A stretch of DNA of 64,000 nt from Phytophthora sp. 'mugwort' (taxonomy: Eukaryota > Oomycota > Peronosporomycetes > Peronosporales > Peronosporaceae): positions 496,001-560,000 of the forward strand of contig JAUCEF010000012.1 in the NCBI GenBank assembly GCA_033558025.1, read 5' to 3'. Of this stretch, positions 51,990 to 62,763 are shown piece after piece. Both the position numbers and the translations under genes were made by a program. The notes beneath the pieces are model-generated. The model saw only the letters and a program-made list of their open reading frames with translations, was not told the DNA's origin and searched no databases. The number at the start of each line of letters is the position of its first letter. The stretch's first letter is position 1.

Positions 51990-54290
51990 GTTCGACTAGT
52001 CCACGCTTAGCGGCGCGCATTCGCTGGAGGAGGACCCATCCTGACCACCTCCACGCAGTGCGAAGCATCCTCATCACAATCCGTGCGAAACACAAAGGCT
52101 CCTAATGTTTCGATCGGTCCTTGGAACAGCGCGGAACAATAAAAGAATACTGGTCGACCTCGCCGCTGACGCTTGCGTCGCGCCCTAGTCGTTCTCGGAT
52201 GACTAGCACGGTCGCACAATTTCCACCAAATCGTCACAGCGTTTTCGGAAAAGTAGTCGGCAGCCCACTCGGCGAACTCTTTCCCACTAGCGATAGACAG
52301 ACCGTCCAGTCCTTCGATCTTCTCAGCACAAAGTCGCAACAGTGACCAGTTCATACCCGGTTTCCTGTCACGCAGTGGGGGTATTTTGGGCGGTTTACCG
52401 TCGTTGGGGAGCAAGTCTCTCTCCATCTCAGCAACCGTCTTGGCCGCCTTGAACATCTCGTACATGGCTGACCGGGCCACATACTTCAACCGGCTTGCCA
52501 ACGCCAGCGGAACCTCCACAGGTCCCGACCAGGAACGAACGCCCCTCCTTCGGTATCCGTTTCGCCGCTTGCTTCAGCAGGAATCAAAATACTCGCCAGG
52601 ACGGATTCATCGAGGTTCAGACAGTACACCTCAACCTCGAGCGTCACGTAATTGGGCACCTCAAGGTCTGTTTCGGCCGGTCTCCTTCCCAATCCGTTAC
52701 TTGGGGCAAATACGTCGAGTAGACCGTTCACACTAGTCATAGGCGGGATCGCCGACTTGTTGAAATCCGTGTTGGCCCTTTTTACCTCCACTGAGCTCTC
52801 GCGTGTGTCCTTAAACCACTCCAACCAATTCTCAGGGGACGCTTCACCTTCCGTCGAAGTGTCCTTAGTACGCTCGAGCACTTCTACCGGCAAGTCCAAA
52901 TAGCGAGCCATGTCCTCTACTGATGGCTCCTTCTGCATTTCCGCGTTCACTTTCATACACCGCATCGGCTCCACTTCGTCCAGAGGGTAGAGGCGCTCTT
53001 CTATTTCTTTGTCGTATTCCTCTAGTTCCACCGCGACTTCTGCTCCAGCTAATACAGTACTCTCTTATCCTGGCGCGCAAGCTTCCATCGCGTCGGACTC
53101 ACTATCCGTAAATAGACGCTTCCGGGCCAAGGCTCGGCCGCCTCTCCCATCTTCGCGGGCCGGACCTTCAGCGCTTCGACCCTCACGCAGGAAGCGGAAA
53201 CTGTCACATCGGTCGTTGTTCCTTGCTCCTCGGCCCATTCGGCGAACGCACTGTCGCCCACGTCAAAACAATCGTCGTCGCTTCCGTCATCAGACACCAT
53301 CCATTCGCGCCACGTCTTCCTGGATCCATCCGGTTCCTTAAGAATGCTTTTGAGCGGTCCGATCCTCTTCCAGCCGAACACCGGAGGGAGCGTTCTTCTC
53401 CCACCTCCACGGTATTCCTTAACCGTTTCGCGTTCATCCGTCCCATAGCCTTCCGTCTTGAGTTCAACCGTCGCAAGACTTTCAGTTGCTGGGGCCTCCG
53501 CCTCAATGGGCTCCTCCCACCTTTCGGCATTCTTTCGTAGTTGCCGACGTCTCCTCATTCTCCACGCCCTACGTGACAGCCATGGCCTCACCTACCATGA
53601 TCACGTCGGCACTCACTCTCGCGGCCTTAATAGGGACGGCCCTCAACTCTGTCGCCTCTACTGCGTCTCTCTTTCCCTTGACCTCGAGCAGCACGACGTC
53701 CTCCTCCTTGTCGTTGCGCGTCCTCTCCTCCAACATCTCCTTCTTCAGCACGACGCCCTGCTCCTCTTTGGCGTCATTCACCACCTTCACCATCCCCTCC
53801 TTCGGCACGACGCCCTGCACCTTGTTGACGCCGCTCACCACCTCCTGACGGTTATCTGTCGAGCCATCTCTCCAGGCAGAGAAAAGGGTGGCTCCCCTCT
53901 CCCCTTCCTCTCGCCCCCGCCATTGGCGCTCGGCCGCTTCCACTACCACCGGCGACATGGATTTCAACGCCGCCAGTGTTGGGCAGTTGGCCACCATGTG
54001 ACCCCCCCCTCCTGCCAGAAGTAACACTCTCCCTGGCGACGGCCAGGAGATCGATCTCCACCCAAGCCTTCGCATTCGTTTTTGATGTGTCCCATTATCC
54101 TCATCCCAGGCACTCCATTGTCGCAGGCTTACAAAGTGCGCGCCCATGTCCTTTGAACCCGCACCTACCACATACCGGAACTCCCTCTTGAGTACGACAG
54201 TCGGCCTCCATGGAGATGCAACGGAAGGGTCGACATTTCTCCACTGACCGTCCTCCTGACGCAGGACTCGCGATAGCATTCACCGTAGGC
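51990..54290 (-). pseudogene. Gag-pol intermediate region of the gypsy element
   Basis: A series of overlapping minus-strand frames (54,279-53,569; 53,591-53,049; 53,031-52,486; 52,519-52,007), each one step of a broken reading frame. The clearest piece has RLKYVARSAMYEMFKAAKTV and KPGMNWSLLRLCAEKIEGLD. It is Lys/Glu-rich and lacks an enzyme motif. It lies between the zinc knuckle and the protease. Confidence 0.45.
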
Positions 54291-54391
54291 CCTCTGTTCT
54301 CGGCGACCTTGGTGCCTGTCAACGCGACTGCGATTGCTCCTGCTCCTGCTGCTGTCTCATCATAACTCGGGAAACTTCTGTGACAAGGCAT
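54101..54391 (-). pseudogene. Zinc knuckle of gag
   Basis: CGRCGFKGHGRALC fits the CCHC knuckle CX2CX4HX4C of retroelement nucleocapsids. It lies downstream of the gag core on the same strand. Confidence 0.65.
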
Positions 54392-54560
54392 CCATCGTCG
54401 CAGCCAGCGGGGCTTCCTTCCCTTTTCGCGGGCGCCGTATCGGAGAACTCGTCGTCTTCCTCGATGAGACGATGCTGGTCCTTTCTAAAACATTTTGTCC
54501 ATCAGTAATTGAAACATCAGCCATTCACAAGCCTCGGAGATATCGTTCGCCGGGCTGGAG

Positions 54561-55450
54561 TCAAGCGTCGCCAACCTCCGCTTGTTCCTCAGTCCGCAAC
54601 GGAAGCTGGTACCTCATTTGCGAATTAGGGTATTCCACTCTCTCGCACAGCTCGGAGACATGGTCTCCCCATTCCCCCACAGACTCTCCACGAGAACGCT
54701 TGGTCCTTTGCAACCGTTCCCAGAGCTGATCCATCATCTGGCTCAGGAACTGGTTGTGGAACCGTACCTTGAGCGTCTCAAAAGTCCGAATACTGGAGTT
54801 GCCCCACCAGCGATCAGCCTCCTTGCCCTTCAACTTCTGCCTGAAGATCAGCAACCGTGACTTGTCTGACAGTCCTCTCGTGTGCGTTAAGAACAGATCC
54901 CAAAAGTCGCGTGCTTTCTCGATCGTGGCGGTGTCGGAGTAGAACACAGGAAGAATCTTAACTTCGTACGATTCCAACTTAGACACTTCAATCTCCGACA
55001 GCTCCGAGTCCTTCTTCTTGACCTTTTGTTCCGTCTTCCTGGTTGCCTTCGGTATCGGGGCGGCTGACCCACTTCTCAGGTACGCTTGTCTGGTTTGCGC
55101 CACTCCCATACGGTACGCGTCCATCAACCGGTCTCGCTGAGCGCCTCTTAGGGACCCGTGGACGGTCAGCAGCCATCTTTAGCTCCTTCTTCACTTTGGG
55201 CTCACGGCTAATCGGCAACCTATATTGGTTGACAAACGACTCTTTGCGCTGCGAATTCCAGCCCCAGTCAACTTCGGACGGTTCAGATTCCTGGCCTCTG
55301 GCCGGTGTACTGGGCATGAACCCGCATGGGCTTCTCTTGGGCTCATCATCCGCCGTCTCGGTTGATTCGGCGTCCTCGGGGTCATACCCGGACGCTTCGG
55401 CCCCATCCTCGTCCTCAGGTGGTCCCGGAGGTGGAGCCCTCGGTCCACCC
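54561..55450 (-). pseudogene. Gag core of the gypsy element
   Basis: The longest clean piece (55,127-54,561) shows the retrotransposon gag fold: DTATIEKARDFWDLFLTHTR, then ADRWWGNSSIRTFETLKVRF and FLSQMMDQLWERLQRTKRSR. Upstream frames (55,457-54,988) add a Pro/Arg-rich N-terminus. The gene is split over frames and inactive. Confidence 0.7.
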
Positions 55451-56794
55451 TGTCCACCTAATGCGGCCTCGGACGGTTGTCCTCCCCCCGCCCCTCCCCT
55501 TTAAAAAAGGGGAGGGAAAGACGTTTCCCGCTTAACTTTGACCGTCGCTTCCTCTCCCTCTTTGGCCTCACTGGCCACTTCCTCTGCCCAGAGCGTCTCT
55601 CTCAGCTCGCACTGGAATACGCCTCGGCCCGCTCGTGTGGAGGGTAAGTCCATTCCTTCTTCTCCTTCGCCTACATGCGAAGTGGTTGGTTCACCGGATT
55701 CTACCACGGTCGACCGACCCGTTCACCCATGAGAGCATCAAAGCGGCGTTCTTCGTCGCTGATCTCGTCACGCGAACTCACCATACTTGCCCTCTAACTC
55801 ACTCTCGAGTTCTCCAATTACTCCAACTACCGCTGCCGTCCTAGCTAGCCCCGTTTAACCCCGATACTCCAAACCCCTGGTGCGCGCCGCCTTGTCCTGC
55901 TAGCCTTCGCACAACCTACAAACTCCGAGGCCACCTAGTGTGTGCCGCCTTGTCCTACTAGCCCTCGCACAAACGCCAAACTCCGAAACAACCTGGCTCC
56001 TCCTTGCGTCCATACCAACGCTTAATCTTGACCGAATACTTGAACTCCCCTTTGTGCACTCCCTGCTAGCCTCCAACGCTTTCCTGCGCGTCCAGTCCGG
56101 TGCCCTTGAAGAAGCTTGAACTCCGACGTAGGCCTCCACTCCGTACCCGAACCCGTTCACGACGAAGTCCAATTCCCTGCTTCTCCACCACGTGTCGCGA
56201 GCCGTTCTGAAAAGGGACGGGCAAGCGTTGTATGGAACGGATGAGTACTAGAGGAACAGACATACGAAGCCACCAGAGCCAATACAAGTAAATGTAAAGA
56301 CTATTGCTTATGTAAGAGCTGGTAGATTCACGACTGAGCCCTTAGGACCGACGACGGCACTCCATCGCCGACGACCTCTTACCTTTCCCACCTTTCCCAG
56401 CCACTCGGCAGCTCACGTCAACATTTATCCGCACGTTGGGCATCACCCCTCACCCCTTCCGTCCTTGTCCTCGTTCCGAGCCAAAGGCACGCTTCATTCA
56501 CGCAGCGATCTCCGTCCTGTCACCAAGATAGGTGTTAGACTGAGGGCCCCCCCCCCCCCCAAAGTGCACCTCTTTGAGAGGCAGTCCTTGTGTTGTAGAC
56601 CGCCTCCTAACCCGCCCGGGCCGGTCCTAGACCCGCCAACCAACCTGATTCGGGTCGGCCCGCTCGGGACGCGAATAGTAGCCGGACTCGTCCTCCTCGA
56701 GTTGCTCCGCGAGCAGCCGGTCCCGTAACCCATCTCCAGTCACCGGACACCCTTCCCTGCGCCCGAGGCGGTTGCACCGTCCAGAGAGGGGTAC
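55451..56794. other. 5' leader and LTR region of the gypsy element
   Basis: About 1.3 kb upstream of gag in element orientation, CT-rich on the plus strand, with a short repeated phrase (TTGTCCTRCTAGCC at about 55,890 and 55,950) and a run of about 14 C at 56,549. No convincing gene. It should contain the 5' long terminal repeat and primer site, but I could not delimit them. Confidence 0.45.
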
Positions 56795-57152
56795 TCGGGA
56801 CAAGAGACAGCGATGAGTTGTTTTGTGCGAAGTTAGGAACTTAGTCCCGCATTGTGTATAAAACCTACCATGATCACAACTGTTGATGTTACATCAGTTT
56901 GGTGACGTGGAACCGGTTCAAATCATATTTCGGAACTTTTGGCACTACTGATTGTGATAACTACAATCACTCTGATGCGCGTCGTTTTAAAGTGACAGTT
57001 CTGAGAATTCACATTAGGATCTAGTAACTTCGCGCGTTCTTTTCTCGTGGCGTACGCTAGTGGACGGACGTATTGGTTTAGGTTACATCGTCCCCTCTAC
57101 CGGTGCATAGAATGACATCTAGAGTACCCCCTAGACCCCGTTAGAGACCACG
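56795..57152 (-). repeat. Right terminal inverted repeat of the outer element
   Basis: Reverse complement of 30,300-30,492 joined to 35,400-35,565, uninterrupted here, about 355 bp, 85-90 % identical by eye. The outer end reads GACCACG followed by TTAA (57,153-57,156), mirroring TTAA-CGTGGTC on the left. Because it is uninterrupted it proves that MULE 1 entered the left copy. Confidence 0.8.
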
Positions 57153-57160
57153 TTAATGTA

Positions 57161-57669
57161 CGGACGGTGTTCGAGCTACCGAATTTAGTCGGCCATTATT
57201 TGACGTTTTGGGGTACTCGGGTACTGGCTTTGGTAATGTGCAAACACATGGGATTAGCGCTACCCAACAAGTAGGGTAAGTTCTTTTCTCTCTGTGGTAT
57301 TGTGAAAAATGCACCACGAAGTGTCAGTCTTTTCATATCAAGTCTAGATTTGGGAGTTCTGGCACTTAGCGATGCGCATCGTGGGTAATTTCGATGTCTA
57401 CTTTCGGTATCGTCTTTGGTACATCAAATATAATGGCGTGTTTTTTTCTCGTTGAGACTGATACTTCGTTTGTTCAGCAGGTAGGCGACCTGTGGTGTCG
57501 AGTGAAGTGCATCCAACGGATAAGCTTCATTACACTCGATGTGCTTATTCCTTTCCTTGCTACGTATCTACTGCACTTGGCATACTCAGTAAGTTTACCG
57601 CCTTGTACTAATAGCGCAGGCGCAAGTTCGAGATCATCTTATAGATGCAATCGTCCCATAACGCGCCGC
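57161..57669. other. MULE 2 non-coding end
   Basis: About 500 bp from the terminal repeat to the end of the protease-like frame. No gene is seen; a 12-bp palindrome CGATGCGCATCG lies near 57,370. Confidence 0.4.
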
Positions 57670-58400
57670 TAAGCAGCATCTCCAGTACGACAATGCACCA
57701 CACACCACACGAGCTACCGTCCTGTTGCGTGCACCACTCAACCGTCTCACATCCGAGCTTGTCCTCCAAGTTCAGTACTGGTCCATCACTCTGCGCATGC
57801 TCTTCTCGATGATCGTGTAGTTTCCGTCAGCCTGCAGCGGGTCGAACATGTAACACGCACGGGCGTCTTTGTCGATCAGGAACGCCACCCAATGTAGCTC
57901 GATATTGATGACGCCTTTGACGCGCCGGTAATTGAAGTTGTTAGCACCATAGCCCCCTGCTACTCTTTTCTTTTGCTCTGCCTTCATGAACCCGTGATAA
58001 CTGGGATCAACAATGGCGACGCCTGGATTCTCATTTCGCAATGTGAGCAGTGACATCAGATTAGACGACGTATGAAGCCACAGGTTCTCTCTGAAGTCGA
58101 GAAGCTTGTGTGACTGAGCACAGTTTCGCCCCCCCCAACTTGGTCATGCCAAGGTTTAAAGTCTCTACATACCCCTTATATTCTGTCTGTAAACACATCA
58201 CCTTGTAAGTCCGTTTTTCCCTACACGTAGGAAAAGTGAATTTGTATACCTTCGTGATTGCGCTGGTATCATGGAAGGGGGCACGAAGGTCGCCGACTCT
58301 CCATTCGACAGAGTCGATCCAGGCAGTTGTACGCATCACCAGCGCAAAGTGGTTACGCTCATGAACCAGGTCAAACATTGTATCCAGTTGGTCGAACGTT
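57670..58400 (-). pseudogene. Ulp1/C48 cysteine protease part of MULE 2
   Basis: Reading leftward, IELHWVAFLIDKDARACYMF provides the catalytic His and then Asp. Slightly further, in another frame, TQQDGSSCGVWCIVVLEMLL provides Gln and the nucleophile Cys. The full set of catalytic positions is therefore visible although the frame is broken. Upstream (58,378-58,061) lies the domain's N-terminal part. Better preserved at its active site than the MULE 1 copy. Confidence 0.7.
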
Positions 58401-61400
58401 GCGCATTCGAAGTCGTCCCAATACGCTAGTAAATCGATGTTTTGCTGCGTTGATGGCGTTTATCCCTTCCTAAATCTTTTCCAGCTGTGGGATCTTCTTA
58501 ATAACAGGCACGTTTTGCCCCACGTTGAACGGTGGAACTGACACCGTCCCTTGCACTTCGGCGTACAGCAGCATGAGCGCATCCACGACAGGTTTAGCGT
58601 GAAACATACTGTAGGTACCGTTGAGTACTACAGCAATATCATCAAGTACAACAAGAGTTGATGCTTTGCCTTTTCGGTATTGTATTGCAAGCGCACGAGC
58701 CGCTTTCCGCTCTTCCCGACCCTTAGCTTGCTTCCGCTACTCTTCGACATGACGTTTAGCCTAGGACGCTCTGCAAACGCTCACGAAGCGTTAACTACCG
58801 CGTTTGTTTCTGCTGCAGTGCTTTCGGTCACATTTGGTGTATGTTCGGTGTCGTTTGGTGGCCTCTCAGATTCCACAAAGGCATCAGAGCTTGCGTGTCC
58901 CTCGTCACCACTATTCCTGCTGACTGCTGGGCGATCGGTACTCTCTTTCCCGACTCGGTGACACGAGCTTTGTCTCCTGGATCCTCGAGCTTTATCTCTT
59001 CGTCGCCAGCATTGTTATTGTCACCCCTTGTTGAAAACGTCCTCAACCTCGAGCCCTTGGTCGAGCGCATCACCGGCCGCATTTTCGACAGCCTCACCCT
59101 CGGTCGGTTTGATCGCTGTCGCTGCATCTGCGCTGGATACCTGGGGGGCATCTCATCTCCAAATGAAGTCTGAGATAGAGGAGCACCACCACCGAAGACA
59201 CTTGACAAAGTCTTGGGAAAGAAACGATATCTCGCTCTGTAAAGTCAGCCACTGTGCCCGCATAGAGCGCCTCGTAAAAGTCCTGGAGCCACTGATGCGC
59301 CACGCGGTACGTTGGTGTTGATTGAAGCGACATGCGGTCGATTATCTTTTCTGCTAGCGCTTTCGTCTCCACATATTTTGCACCGGCGTCCAAGGGCTTG
59401 CCGTTCGATAGTGTCGGGCACGTTACTTGATTTAGGCGGCCCGGCTGGATGGTACCTTCGGCAATGTTGTTCACGGGACTGTGAACAATCCACCTTGTCG
59501 CGAAAGAACGCATAGGAGGGAGCAACGTTTCATAGTTACACTTGCTGCGGAGATACATCACGTGGCGGCACGGAAGCACATCTTCAAAAAATGCATTCAC
59601 ATTGGCTTCGCTGAATAACAACACAGCAAGTAGTACGGCAACGGTCATGACCGAATTGAACCAAAATCATACCAAATGTAATGACTTACCATGGAATCTA
59701 CTTCGTAAGTGCCTCCTGTGGTTGAACGCGTGAGAGTGGCTTTGCTAGGAAATCCCAATTCCACCGCGTAGTCAGCGTTTGGTCCTGTAGCGAGTGCGTG
59801 TTGCTGAGATACTAAGTCGAACGCGAAGGGCTGATCTGCATGGCCAGCGCAGACAGCTCTGGATCTTTACTCAACCCCTTGGATGACCGCCAATTCGGTG
59901 ATATTCAGCAATGTACTGCTCTCCGCGTATTATTGAAGCGTAATCAGAGTAGATACGAGCTGGTCAATCGAATAGGTATCTTCAATCACGTCCTTAATCT
60001 TACCCCACTTGGATCCGATGCGGTTGTTTGTGTTGTTCGTCAAGTTTGGAACATTCCCCCGCTTGTACGAAACCCACTCGTTCTGCGTGTTGTCCCAGTT
60101 CTCCACGAAGAAAAAAGTATTGTACAGCGGGTGCGATACGCTTCCTCTTAGTACACCCAGCAAGGCGCTCTTTGCATCCTCATACTGTTGATTACTCTCC
60201 GCGTAAACCAGCGCGCTCATCATCGCTTTCGCTTCCTTCTTCACGGGTACAGCTAGACGCGCAGCCTGCTTCTTTAGCCAGGTTACTACATTCTACTGAC
60301 AGAGAAGCTGCCGAGCATGAGGAACAGCTCGCGCAGCACATCCTTTTCGTGAACGGCTTTGTCGGTCATTATAACCCGAGTGTTTCCTCAATCCGGATTG
60401 TTGCGCTTGAAGATCTCAACCACGCTCCTTAGGTTGACCTTGTGCTCTCTTTCTACAAGTGCATGGTGAACATATTGACCCTAAGATACATTTCAGTGAG
60501 GAGGCTGTATTTATACAGAGAACACATACCCAAACTCTATGCACTCACCTTTCCAAGCACGTCGTGCACAACGAAGCTGAAGCTTGTAGCGATTAGCACT
60601 CGTGTCGTGAGTGGAGTCGATCAAAACGATTTCTGGGAAAGCCTTGAACAGGCGATTCATCTTCGCCGTTTGAAATGTTCCAACGCGAGCAACATTGGAT
60701 TCTGCGTCGACAGGCACGTCCGCCGCGTTGCCATCATTCTGTCTGCAGAATTCATTCAACTCCCCAAACGCCCGCGGCGCATCAGTAAGCCCAGCCTTCT
60801 GCTCGCGTCTTTATACCCTGAACGAGATTGTGCACGTCCCGGAGACTAGTTTTCTTGCCTGTGAGACATCGAGGTACACAATACGGTTAGGAAAAAGTTG
60901 ACTCCGAATGTACCAAACTCACCAAACTTACCTGTATGCTTTCGGAGATATTGCAGAATTCCCTTCGCTTTGGCTCCAGCCTTGTGCACCACCGCCACAT
61001 CCTTGGTGAGCGCTGGGTCTTGACAGCTCGGATCTCAGCGTAGTGGTCCCACGTGATCACTGAGATCATGGTCGTGATATCCAGATGGTGTTACCCGCAG
61101 TTCCCACGTCCCACTTAGCGTCGACGTCACGCGAGCATTCACCGTTGCGCGACACTTCATTCCGCACATCTTCCAGTATTTCCGTCTCCCCTTGCTGCGC
61201 GACTTGTACTTTTGAGCGTGTGTACACTTCAGCGTCTTCGAATAGACACCCCATCAGTCTGGAAGCAGCATCGTAGTCTTCCGAGTCCGCTTACCCGCGA
61301 GCTTAACAGCCGTCGCCTGTTTCGCGATCTGCCTGTTGCGGACTTGTACCGAAGTGCTGGTACGCTTCGAAAAAAGCTGATAGGTGTCCTTCTGCAATTT

Positions 61401-61624
61401 GTCGAAGACTTTATGTAACTCCTGCCATGAATTATACGATGTCTTGAAGCCACCGAAGAACACAGGAGCCTTCTTTTCGCCACGACATTTTTACTTCCGA
61501 TGGCGGATTTGGTGTGAATCCGGTGCGTCACCAAACTCACTGCCAGCGCAATCGCTAGCCTCCTCGCTGTCTTCCTCGTCGCTATCTCCCTCGTCAGCAC
61601 TTGCCGATGCCTGACTCGTCGCAT
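58401..61624 (-). pseudogene. MULE 2 transposase (broken)
   Basis: From right to left: an N-terminal region with SYNSWQELHKVFDKLQKDTY (61,463-61,254) and a finger-like stretch (61,254-60,890, with VITWDHYAEIR). Then the core with KAFPEIVLIDSTHDTSANRY (60,759-60,511), which matches the MULE 1 core around its first catalytic Asp, and WDNTQNEWVSYKRGNVPNLT (60,244-59,930). Next is a SWIM-type finger with DVLPCRHVMYL near 59,560, and a disordered linker to the protease. Repeated frame changes make it inactive. Confidence 0.65.
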
Positions 61625-62434
61625 CCCTCGTCGTCACGGTCTACCGCTTCGTCTCCGTCCTCTTCTTTTCCTCCGTCCTGTACGTCGTCTCCGCCCTCAT
61701 CGTGCCCCATGTTATCTCCGTCCTCCGCTTCGTCTCCGACCTCATCGTTGCTGCTATCGGTCGAGCCGTCGGCACCTTTACCACTAGCACCAGTCTGCAC
61801 CTTGCCTTACAAGTCAGCCGTCTGAATCTTCGTGGGATACTTCGGCCTCTTATTCCACAATCACTCCGACCACCTCGAGCAGTGCGCTTTCATCTTCACG
61901 CGGAATATCGGTATCTTTGCCAACATACTTCGGAGTGTGCGCTGTTCCCACCGTTCGTGGCCCCTCAGTCCGTCCTCTTCGTCGCGCTCCTCCTTCAGCA
62001 TGGCTATAGTTTGTACATGTCATGCGCTGGCGGCCATGCATGACGAGCCGAATAGTCTGGTCGACCTACCGTGAGTGAGCTACCTTCTCCGCGCGGTGCG
62101 CCTCCAGCAAAGGAGGGTTATAGACAGTTAGGTGGGAGGGGGCCTTCTGAGCGGAAGTCCGTGTGAGCTCTCGCAGTTGTCGCTCGTTCTCTCTGATGCG
62201 AATTCGCGCGATCTCGGCACTGTCACGTTGTACACGCGTAACCTTACCGTGTCCAGGATACGGGGAGGGGTCTGAGCTGTGCGCCTCGTTAATCAAGACA
62301 GTGTAAGCGATACAGTCCGCACCGGAGGCAACGCAGGAATCTAAATACCATGGGATCCTCGTGCTTGTGCCTTCACTCGCTGGCATACGGGGGGGGTGAC
62401 AACTGCCACTTACTTTCACAAGCGCGCGGTCCAA
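61625..62434 (-). pseudogene. MULE 2 N-terminal acidic region
   Basis: Minus-strand frames rich in Asp/Glu/Gly (61,800-61,594, with repeated EDGD and DEGG) and a further piece 62,434-62,066 that may be the original start. Their order fits an N-terminal disordered extension of the transposase. No motif. Confidence 0.35.
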
Positions 62435-62600
62435 AATTTGAAAATCTCACGCCCCATAATGTATTTTATCTTTCTTCATCCCAAATTCAACCCGAAACAT
62501 GAAAACCGGCTCTATACGGGACACCGATTGACAAGATTTGACCAAATCTGCACATAATCCGGAATCTAAATTCGGTAGCTCTAGCGTCCCCCTTAATGTA

Positions 62601-62763
62601 TCATGTAGTACAGTACTGGCCAAAGATTACGGTTGGCCAATGATTAGTTCCAGTTCTGATTTGCTGCAGCAACTAACCAATCACGTTCGAATATAACGAT
62701 GCACCATTCTCAAGGTACATGTGATGTAGATCTTATGAGGTCCACAGCTTGCTCTATGTTAGA
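62601..62763. other. Original right flank of the mobile nest
   Basis: Short AT-rich stretch between MULE 2 and the stop codon of the esterase-like gene, probably its 3' untranslated region. Confidence 0.5.

Larger units (their letters stand above)
49556..56794 (-). mobile_element. Degraded, rearranged Ty3/gypsy LTR retrotransposon
   Basis: On the minus strand the order gag, zinc knuckle, further gag-pol sequence and aspartic protease is preserved from 55.4 to 51.5 kb. The reverse transcriptase fragment that follows (50,968-51,482) is on the plus strand. A hydrophobic minus-strand region ends the element at 49.8 kb. Short similar sequences (CCGAGGCGG, CACCGTCCAGA, GTACTC) near 49,570 and 56,760 are probably remains of long terminal repeats. 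Inserted into the virus-like element between the fibre-like gene and the right inverted repeat. Confidence 0.7.
57161..62592 (-). mobile_element. MULE 2 with Ulp1-type protease domain
   Basis: Flanked by TTAATGTA at 57,153-57,160 and 62,593-62,600, an 8-bp duplication (9 bp with one mismatch). Terminal inverted repeats share GAGCTACCGAATTTAG about 12 bases inside each end. It encodes on the minus strand the same modules as MULE 1 in a diverged version. It landed directly at the outer end of the right inverted repeat, splitting that repeat from its original flank. Confidence 0.8.

Noticed and set aside
53458..54024. Plus-strand His/Leu-rich frame of 188 codons
   Set aside because: Antisense of the Lys/Glu-rich gag-pol region of the gypsy element, with composition explained by that strand.
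30296..57156. Reading the outer inverted repeats as ends of a second piggyBac element
   Set aside because: TTAA is present at both ends, but the termini begin CGTGG rather than CCC and the repeats are far longer than usual. Kept only as an alternative, not as the main call.
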